Source: Pseudoxanthomonas sp. Root630
GTDB lineage: Bacteria > Pseudomonadota > Gammaproteobacteria > Xanthomonadales > Xanthomonadaceae
DNA: 64,000 nucleotides
Reading direction: 5' to 3'
Assembly: GCF_001427585.1 (NCBI RefSeq)
Contig: NZ_LMGY01000002.1
Location: 9,095 to 73,094 of the forward strand
Position 1 is the first letter of the stretch, and the number at the start of each line of letters is the position of its first letter. The notes below the pieces were generated by a model. That model made no database searches and was not told where the DNA came from. It worked only from the letters and a program-made list of their open reading frames with translations. The position numbers and the translations under genes were made by a program. Positions 58,193-64,000 of the stretch are shown here, one piece after another.

Positions 58193-60088
58193 ATGTCCAG
58201 CTACAGCCAGTTCTCGCTGCTGACACAACGGCGGTTCCTGCCGTATTTCACCGTCCAGGCGCTGGGCGCCTTCAACGACAACGTCTACCGGCAGGCGATC
58301 ATCGCGCTGCTGTTCTTCCTGGGCGCGAGCGACGACCAGCTCTCGCTGTACGCCACCCTGGCGCCGGCGATCTTCATCCTGCCGTACTTCCTCTTTTCCG
58401 CCATCGCCGGCCAGTTCGCCGAGAAGCTGGAGAAGCACCGGCTGATCGTGATCACCACGACGATGGAGATCGTGATCATGTCGCTGGCCGCGGTCGGCTT
58501 CCTGCTGCAGAACATGCCGCTGCTGCTGGTGGCGCTATTCTGCACCGGCGTGCAGTCCACGTTGTTCGGACCGGTGAAGTATTCCGTGCTGCCGTCGATC
58601 CTCAAGCCTGAGGAATTGACCGGCGGCAACGGGCTGGTCGAGATGGGCACCTCGATCTCGATCCTGTGCGGCATGATCGCCGGCGGCATGATCTTCCAGA
58701 TCGCGGGCGCGCACGGACCGCAGGCTGCGGCCGTCGCCATCGTGCTGCTGGCGGTGCTGGGCAACGTGATGTCGCGGATGATCCCGCGCATGGATGCCGG
58801 CGCACCCGATCTGAAGATCCGCTGGAACCCGATTCCCGAATCGCTGGCCGTGCTGCGCATGGCCAGGCAGCAACTGGCGGTGCGCAACGCCATCCTCGGC
58901 GTGTCGTGGTTCTGGTTCTTCGGCACGTTGCTCACGTCGCAACTGCCGGCGTACGCGAAACTGCACCTGGGTGCCGCCGACGGCTCATCGACCCTGTACG
59001 TGTTCGCGTTGGCGCTGTTCTCGGTGGGCACCGGCATCGGCTCGCTGCTGTGCGAGAAACTGTCGGGCCGCACGGTCGAGATCGGCCTGGTGCCGGTGGG
59101 CGCCTTCGGCATGAGCGCGTTCCTGCTCGACCTGTACTTCGCCCGCCCGGGTTTCGCGCCCGCCACGGGGCTGGACATCGCCGGATTCGTCCGCCATGCC
59201 GGCAGCGTGCGGATCATGATCGACCTGGTGGGCATCGGCATGTTCGCCGGCATCTTCGTGGTGCCGCTGTTCGCGCTGATCCAGAGCCGCACCGACCGTA
59301 CGCAGATGGCGCGCGTGTTCGCCGCGCTCAACATCCAGAACTCCGGCTTCATCGTGCTGGCGGCGCTGGTCGGCCTGGGCCTGCACGCGCTGGACTGGAG
59401 CAGCCCGCAGATGTTCCTCGCGCTGGCGATCGCCAACGCGGTGGTCGCGATCTGGATCTTCACGATCGTGCCCGAGTTCCTGATGCGCTTCCTCAGCTGG
59501 CTGCTGGTGCGCACGCTGTACCGGCTGCGCCTGCACGGTATCGAGAAGCACGTGCCGGACGAAGGCCCGGCGCTGTTGGTCTGCAACCACGTCAGCTACA
59601 TGGATGCGCTGATCCTGGCCGCGACCATTCCGCGACCGGTGCGCTTCGTCATGTATTACAAGATCTTCAACATCCCGGTGATGAGCTGGATCTTCCGGAC
59701 CGCCAAGGCGATCCCGATCGCCGGCGCACGCGAGGATCCCGCGCTGATGCAACGCGCCTTCGACGAGATCGACGCGGCGCTGGCCGAAGGCGAGATCGTC
59801 GGCATCTTCCCCGAAGGCGCCCTGACGAAGGATGGCGACATCGCCGCATTCAAGTCCGGTGTCGAGAAGATCCTGGAGCGGCGTGCCGTGCCCGTGGTGC
59901 CGATGGCGCTGAAGGGCATGTGGTCCAGCATGTGGAGCCGCCGCGACACACGCCTGGGCCGCATGCGCGTACCGCGGCGCTTCCGCGCGAACGTGGATGT
60001 CGTGGCGGGCGAACCGATGGACGGTGCGGCCGCGACGGCGGAAGTGCTGGAAGCGCGCGTGCGTGCCTTGCGCGGGGATGCGGCGTGA
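58193..60088 (+). CDS. MFS transporter / PlsC acyltransferase fusion (LplT-Aas-like)
   Basis: Two-domain membrane protein of 631 aa. Residues 1-420 are a twelve-helix MFS domain similar to the lysophospholipid flippase LplT (GAFNDNVYRQAI near residue 23). Residues 430-631 are a PlsC/LPLAT acyltransferase with the HX4D motif H466-D471 (NHVSYMD) and FPEG at 539-542. It probably brings lysophospholipids inward and reacylates them. Unlike Aas-type fusions, it has no C-terminal acyl-ACP/AMP-binding domain, so acyl donor supply must come from elsewhere. GGAGGG precedes the ATG. Confidence 0.9.
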   Translation: MSSYSQFSLLTQRRFLPYFTVQALGAFNDNVYRQAIIALLFFLGASDDQLSLYATLAPAIFILPYFLFSAIAGQFAEKLEKHRLIVITTTMEIVIMSLAAVGFLLQNMPLLLVALFCTGVQSTLFGPVKYSVLPSILKPEELTGGNGLVEMGTSISILCGMIAGGMIFQIAGAHGPQAAAVAIVLLAVLGNVMSRMIPRMDAGAPDLKIRWNPIPESLAVLRMARQQLAVRNAILGVSWFWFFGTLLTSQLPAYAKLHLGAADGSSTLYVFALALFSVGTGIGSLLCEKLSGRTVEIGLVPVGAFGMSAFLLDLYFARPGFAPATGLDIAGFVRHAGSVRIMIDLVGIGMFAGIFVVPLFALIQSRTDRTQMARVFAALNIQNSGFIVLAALVGLGLHALDWSSPQMFLALAIANAVVAIWIFTIVPEFLMRFLSWLLVRTLYRLRLHGIEKHVPDEGPALLVCNHVSYMDALILAATIPRPVRFVMYYKIFNIPVMSWIFRTAKAIPIAGAREDPALMQRAFDEIDAALAEGEIVGIFPEGALTKDGDIAAFKSGVEKILERRAVPVVPMALKGMWSSMWSRRDTRLGRMRVPRRFRANVDVVAGEPMDGAAATAEVLEARVRALRGDAA

Positions 60089-60223
60089 TGCAGGCGCCGT
60101 CTCCCTGAGGCCTGCGCCCATCGCCGGACGAACCTTTTTGCCTGGTGGTCTGGCACTATTGGAGCGTCCGGGACGCAAGCAACGCGGCCCTCAACCCCTT
60201 CAGCCCGTACAAGGAATGCCCGC

Positions 60224-60559
60224 ATGAGCGCAGTACCTCCGATGCCCCCCACCTCCGCGCCGGAAAGCATCCCGAATCATCTCGCCTGGGCGATCGTGTC
60301 CACGGTGCTCGCGACCTGCCTCTGCTGCCCGCTCGGCCTGATCGGTATCGTCGCGATCGTGTTCTCGTCGCAGGTCAACGGCAAGCTCAACCAGGGTGAT
60401 CTGGAAGGTGCCCGTAGCGCCTCGGCCAACGCCAAGATCTGGTGCTGGGTCGCCACCGCTTTCGCCATCATCGGCCTGCTTGCCAACATCGCCGTGTTCG
60501 CCACGGGCGGCATGGAGCAGTACATGATGATGATGGAGCAGGTGCAGCAGTCGCAGTGA
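60224..60559 (+). CDS. CD225/dispanin family membrane protein
   Basis: Small membrane protein of 111 aa: a Pro/Ser-rich head, helix 22-46 with a cysteine cluster (TCLCCPLGLIGIVAIVFS), the conserved cytoplasmic loop (SQVNGKLNQGDLEGARSASANAKIW) and helix 72-94. This is the layout of the CD225/IFITM/dispanin family. The bacterial role is unknown; membrane curvature or fusion control is established only for animal members. It overlaps the next gene by GTGA. Confidence 0.85.
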   Translation: MSAVPPMPPTSAPESIPNHLAWAIVSTVLATCLCCPLGLIGIVAIVFSSQVNGKLNQGDLEGARSASANAKIWCWVATAFAIIGLLANIAVFATGGMEQYMMMMEQVQQSQ

Positions 60560-60969
60560 CCTCGCTGCGACTCTCGCACTGGATAGCACTCGCAGCGGCG
60601 GCCCTCGTGGCCGCCGCTGGCGTCTTGCTGTTGTTGAAATTCGATCCCAACGCAGCGGATAGCCCGTTTCCTGGCTGCATCTTCCGTGCGATAACCGGCT
60701 ACTACTGCGTGGGCTGCGGCCTGACACGCGCACTGCACGCCCTGGTCCACGGCGACCTGCTCCGCGCATTCGCCATGAACCCGCTGGGCGTCCTGTTGCT
60801 TCCCATCGTTCCGATGATGATCGCCCACGGCCGGGGCTGGCGCCCCCGCGCCATCGAACCGCTGATGCGCGTGCTGACGGCGCCGAAGTTCTGGCTCGTG
60901 CTGCTGCCGGCCTACTGGATCGCGCGCAACCTGCCGTGGTTTCCCTTCACCCTGCTCGCACCTGGCTGA
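60556..60969 (+). CDS. DUF2752 membrane protein
   Basis: Protein of about 137 aa with three hydrophobic helices and the family motif CVGCGLTRALHAL, preceded by CIFRAITGYYC. The GTG at 60556 overlaps the dispanin stop, so both are translated together. Bacterial DUF2752 genes are commonly near TM2 or CD225 genes; the motif cysteines may bind a metal or form a disulfide. No function is established. Confidence 0.8.
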   Translation: MTSLRLSHWIALAAAALVAAAGVLLLLKFDPNAADSPFPGCIFRAITGYYCVGCGLTRALHALVHGDLLRAFAMNPLGVLLLPIVPMMIAHGRGWRPRAIEPLMRVLTAPKFWLVLLPAYWIARNLPWFPFTLLAPG

Positions 60970-60987
60970 CCGCGCGCGCGATTGCGC

Positions 60988-61878
60988 TCAGCTGACCCAG
61001 CCGCCGATCACGAACACGGCGAGCAACGCCAGCCACAGCAGCAGGATCCGCCACACCAGGCTCATCGCATCGCGCAGTTCGGGCAGTTCGCGCATCGCCT
61101 GCACCATGCCTTCCTCGGCGTACTCTTCGGCTTCCTCCGCCAGCTCGCAGCGCACGCTGGCGCGCGCTGCGCTGCCGAGGAAACCCGCATCCAGTGCGAA
61201 TCGCGCACCGCCGGCTTCGCGCCACGTGGAGAACACGGTGTCGAAATTGCCGACGAGCGCCATCGCCAGGGTCATCAGCTGCGCCACGGGCCATTCCAGC
61301 GCGGCCTTGAAACGGCGCGCGCCTTCGCGGTTCGCGGGCGGCAGGTCGGCCCATGCGTCCCGTGCCGCGAGCACCGTCAACCGGTACAGCATCGCGCCCA
61401 CCGGGCCGAGCAGCAGGAACCAGAACAGCACGCCGAACCAGCGTTCTAGCGCATTGCGGAACACGGCCTCCACCAGCGCGGGGCCATCGAGCGCGGCGGC
61501 TTCGCCGGTGAGACCGAGCCGGGCGATGGCCGCGCGCCGGGTCGGCGCATCATGCGCATCGATGACCGCTTCGACATCCACGTCGAGATCGCGCGGCCCC
61601 CAGGCGTAGACGAGTACCGCGATGTCGAACAGCAATCCCACCAGGCCGTAGACCGGGCCATCGAGCAGCCATTGCAGGATGGCGACCACGAGCAGCACCG
61701 GCACCATCGCGAGCGCGATGCCGTAGCGCCCCTGCCACGCAGCGCCCTGCCCCGTATTGCGGGTCAGCCATTCCAGCCAGGCGCGATACCAGGCGTACTG
61801 GCGCAGCGAAATGACCAGCGTGGGCGCGACATGGCCCAGTACCAGTGCAATCACGACCGCGACGAGGGTGATCGACAT
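60988..61878 (-). CDS. ampE: AmpE-like regulatory membrane protein
   Basis: Inner-membrane protein of 296 aa of the CobD/AmpE family with helices at the N-terminus (about 3-25), near 55-95, 145-170 and the C-terminus (about 275-294). The segment ALERWFGVLFWFLLLGPVGAMLYRL is typical. In enterobacteria ampE follows ampD and influences beta-lactamase induction; no ampD or beta-lactamase gene is in the window, so the name is by family only. Confidence 0.8.
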   Translation of the reverse strand: MSITLVAVVIALVLGHVAPTLVISLRQYAWYRAWLEWLTRNTGQGAAWQGRYGIALAMVPVLLVVAILQWLLDGPVYGLVGLLFDIAVLVYAWGPRDLDVDVEAVIDAHDAPTRRAAIARLGLTGEAAALDGPALVEAVFRNALERWFGVLFWFLLLGPVGAMLYRLTVLAARDAWADLPPANREGARRFKAALEWPVAQLMTLAMALVGNFDTVFSTWREAGGARFALDAGFLGSAARASVRCELAEEAEEYAEEGMVQAMRELPELRDAMSLVWRILLLWLALLAVFVIGGWVS

Positions 61879-61944
61879 GACGTCCTCCGGGCCGGGATTC
61901 TAGCGCGACCGGGCGTTAAAGACCGGTCTGCGCGGGCGGCATGC

Positions 61945-62889
61945 CTATGCGCGCCGCGCCCGCAGGGTGGCATGCCAGTGTTCGATGAGCGCGCGCGCGA
62001 TGGAGATGGAGGGCGAGAGCAGCAGCGGAGCCTCGTCGCCATCGTCGCCGCGCAGCGCTGCATCCACCTCATCGAAGGTGAACCAGCGCGCATCCTCGAG
62101 CTCGCCATCCACCTGCGGCGGATCGGGCTCGCCCTCCGCGCTGAAGCCCAGCATCAACGCACCGGGGAACGGCCAGGGCTGCGCACCGAGGTAACGGCAT
62201 GTGCGCACGCGCACCTGCGTCTCTTCTAACACTTCGCGCGCGACCGTCTGCTCCAGCGTTTCGCCGGGCTCCACGAACCCGGCGACCACCGAGTAGCGCC
62301 TCGGCGGCCATGCGGCCTGGCGCCCCAGCAACAGCCGCTCGCCATCGCTGACCGCGACGATGACCGCAGGATCCACGCGCGGATAGTGGTCCTTGCCGCA
62401 CTGCGTGCAGTGCGCGGTGTAGCCCGCGCGCTTGAACGTGATCGCGCCACCGCAGGCGCTGCAGAACTGCGTGGACGCCTGCCAGTGCAACAGCGCGCGC
62501 GCCATCGCGAAGACACCGGATTCGAACGGCGGCCAGGACGCTGCCGCACGGCGCAGGTCGACATGCGATGGTGCCTGTACGGCGTGATGACGCGCATGCG
62601 CCGCGAACCATGCGACCCCGTCCTTCAACCCGAGGAAGAGGCTCGCGCCCGGCCCGCCGCCCAGTGAGGCGCCGTCAAGCGCGAAGAGCGCACCCTCGGC
62701 ATCGGTCAGCGCGCGCCCATCGTCCTCCAGCAGCAGCACCCGCGCACCAGGCCACAGGCGGGCCAGTGCATCGGCGTCGTCGCGCAGCGCATCGGCACGA
62801 TCGAGCGTATCGCCGGCAAAGGCGAACCCGGTCAGCGGAGCGGAGGAAAGCGGAAGACCTGTCACGGAACGCGGCAGGCCAGGGGTCAC
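61945..62889 (-). CDS. nudC: NAD(+) diphosphatase / RNA decapping hydrolase NudC
   Basis: Nudix enzyme of 314 aa that splits NADH into NMNH and AMP and removes NAD caps from RNA. The zinc ribbon ligands are C143, C146, C161 and C164. The Nudix box runs [20 protein letters not shown] (204-223). [14 protein letters not shown] carries the NADH-specific SQPWPFPxS signature with Ser replaced by Ala at both ends. The ATG overlaps the erpA stop, so the two are coupled. Confidence 0.93.
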   Translation of the reverse strand: MTPGLPRSVTGLPLSSAPLTGFAFAGDTLDRADALRDDADALARLWPGARVLLLEDDGRALTDAEGALFALDGASLGGGPGASLFLGLKDGVAWFAAHARHHAVQAPSHVDLRRAAASWPPFESGVFAMARALLHWQASTQFCSACGGAITFKRAGYTAHCTQCGKDHYPRVDPAVIVAVSDGERLLLGRQAAWPPRRYSVVAGFVEPGETLEQTVAREVLEETQVRVRTCRYLGAQPWPFPGALMLGFSAEGEPDPPQVDGELEDARWFTFDEVDAALRGDDGDEAPLLLSPSISIARALIEHWHATLRARRA

Positions 62890-63272
62890 ATGCTGAAACT
62901 GCTGCCGCAGCCGCAGGTGGTCTTCGCGTTGGGGTTGCGGATGACGAACTGCGCGCCTTGCAGGCTCTCGCTGTAGTCGACTTCCGCGCCCATGAGGTAC
63001 TGCAGGCTCAGCGGATCGACGAGCAGCGAAACACCGTCGGTATCCACCGCCACATCGTCCTCGGCGCGGTTCTCGTCGAACTCGAAACCATACTGGAACC
63101 CGGAGCAGCCACCGCCCTGGATGTAGACGCGCAGCGCCAGCGCATCGTTGCCTTCGTCCTGGATCAGCTCACGCACCTTGGCCGCCGCAGCGGGGGTGAA
63201 ATTGAGCGGCCGGTCGATGGACTGGTAGTCCGGCGCGGCAGGCGCGATAGGCAGGGAAACGACGGTGGTCAT
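62886..63272 (-). CDS. erpA: Iron-sulfur cluster insertion protein ErpA
   Basis: A-type iron-sulfur carrier of 128 aa. The cluster ligands are C56 ([11 protein letters not shown]), C120 and C122 ([11 protein letters not shown] at the C-terminus). The YGFEFDE segment is typical of ErpA rather than IscA. It is translationally coupled to nudC. Confidence 0.95.
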   Translation of the reverse strand: MTTVVSLPIAPAAPDYQSIDRPLNFTPAAAAKVRELIQDEGNDALALRVYIQGGGCSGFQYGFEFDENRAEDDVAVDTDGVSLLVDPLSLQYLMGAEVDYSESLQGAQFVIRNPNAKTTCGCGSSFSM

Positions 63273-63309
63273 GGCGAAAGGATGGGGGCTGGCCGGGGGC
63301 AGTTCAAGT

Positions 63310-63990
63310 TCAGCGCGCCGCGGCGCCTTCGCCGGCGCCTTCCTTCGCGGCGGCCTGTGCCCATGGGAACGACTGTTCCACCGCCGTGCCGCCCTGCGGC
63401 ACCACGCGCGCGATCACCCGCACCGGCTTGAAGCCCGGGGGAAGCAGCAGGTCGCCTTCCACCTGCTGGAAGTACTTGAAGGAATACGCCACGCCTGGCG
63501 CATTGGCCTGCTGGCGCAGGTCCGACCAGCCCAGGCGCCGCAGCTTGCCGCCCTCGGTGCCTTCCACCGACACCAGCAGGCGGCCGGCGTTCACCGCGCC
63601 CCGGTTGAGGTTCTGGGTCAAGGTGGCGGTGAAGTGCCAGGCCTGCGCGTCCTGGGGAACGAGGGTGAGCTCGTGCACCGACAGGCCGCGACGCTGGGCG
63701 GTCGCGCCGACGAAGCGCTCGTAGAAGGCGACGTCGGCCCGCAGACCGGAGATCTCCTCGTCGCGCTCGCCGAGCGTGGCCTGCAGGTCGCGATTGGCGT
63801 CGCGGCTGATCTGGTCCGAGCGCGCCAACGTGGCGGCACGCTGCTCCAGCGTTTCGATGCGTTGCTGCTGGGCCCGCAACTGGCCGGGCGTGGGCGTGTC
63901 GCCGGAGTGGCGCGCGAACACCTGCCAGGCCCCCCAGACGCCGAAGCCCAGCGCGAGCACCAGAACGGCGACCAGCACCGGCCACCCCAC
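63310..63990 (-). CDS. Membrane-anchored coiled-coil protein (DUF6776-like), 5' end at window edge
   Basis: At least 226 aa: a membrane helix at residues 3-23, a coiled coil (about 38-88, rich in Arg, Glu and Gln heptads), and a beta-rich C-terminal domain with [14 protein letters not shown] and [19 protein letters not shown]. The GTG at 63990 is the last start in view, but the frame stays open to the window end, so the real start may lie beyond. It precedes erpA by 38 bases. The DUF6776 label is by resemblance to xanthomonad relatives; function unknown. Confidence 0.65.
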   Translation of the reverse strand: MGWPVLVAVLVLALGFGVWGAWQVFARHSGDTPTPGQLRAQQQRIETLEQRAATLARSDQISRDANRDLQATLGERDEEISGLRADVAFYERFVGATAQRRGLSVHELTLVPQDAQAWHFTATLTQNLNRGAVNAGRLLVSVEGTEGGKLRRLGWSDLRQQANAPGVAYSFKYFQQVEGDLLLPPGFKPVRVIARVVPQGGTAVEQSFPWAQAAAKEGAGEGAAAR

Positions 63991-64000
63991 CGCACGGGGC

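Overview
This is a high-GC (roughly two-thirds G+C by eye) gammaproteobacterial chromosome segment, almost certainly from the family Xanthomonadaceae. The best guess at genus is Pseudoxanthomonas or a close relative such as Lysobacter or Luteimonas; the genus is not proven. The evidence is the gene order groES-groEL / cutA-dsbD / aroQ-accB-accC / prmA-DUF3426-fis-purH-purD, the GTAG-type intergenic palindromes, the TTG-started fis and purD genes, and several xanthomonad-type hypothetical proteins. No rRNA, tRNA, CRISPR array, insertion sequence or prophage was seen. Most of the window is core chromosome with short accessory inserts.

Layout. 1-820: a non-coding block formed by one giant imperfect inverted repeat. 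0.8-2.9 kb: HAD phosphatase and M17 aminopeptidase. 2.9-8.4 kb (minus strand): an ABC exporter, a DesK/DesR-like two-component system and a diguanylate cyclase. 8.7-13.6 kb (plus strand): a MacA/MacB-like export operon (adaptor, ATPase, two permeases) that shares a divergent control region with the previous operon. 13.6-18.6 kb: an exported molybdenum hydroxylase of the isoquinoline-oxidoreductase type with a diheme cytochrome, and the divergent maturation genes xdhC and mocA. 18.6-20.5 kb: two EamA transporters. 20.8-25.2 kb: an Ada-like methyltransferase, tail-specific protease Prc and lipoyl synthase. 25.2-25.7 kb: a hairpin-rich, locally lower-GC gap. 25.7-32.3 kb: a large AsmA-like membrane protein, a Tat-exported carotenoid oxygenase, a DUF2141 protein and a GGDEF-EAL protein. 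32.4-34.3 kb: aroG (DAHP synthase) preceded by an aromatic-rich leader peptide and a terminator, then an Fe(II)/2OG-oxygenase-like gene.

34.5-40.2 kb: a Tat-exported PLP enzyme, an ECF sigma factor paired with a TPR Ser/Thr kinase, and an alpha/beta hydrolase. 40.3-46 kb: groESL with a CIRCE operator, cutA, a DsbD with a duplicated sensor domain, and a TlpA-like thioredoxin. 46-49.6 kb: aroQ, accBC and an unknown secreted protein. 49.7-57 kb: two unknown membrane-anchored proteins, prmA, a DUF3426 protein, fis, purH, a lipoprotein and purD. 57-64 kb: an Old Yellow Enzyme, an MFS-acyltransferase fusion, a dispanin/DUF2752 pair, ampE, nudC, erpA and a coiled-coil membrane protein cut by the window edge.

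The most interesting signal is upstream of aroG. It is a short minus-strand reading frame rich in Phe, Trp and Tyr codons, followed by an intrinsic terminator just before aroG and by a segment able to compete with that terminator. This has the form of a transcription attenuator sensing all three aromatic amino acids. Other points of note are the roughly 515-bp palindrome at the left edge, a candidate operator between the two export operons, a low-GC patch across two MacB-type permeases, and the duplicated DsbD sensor domain.
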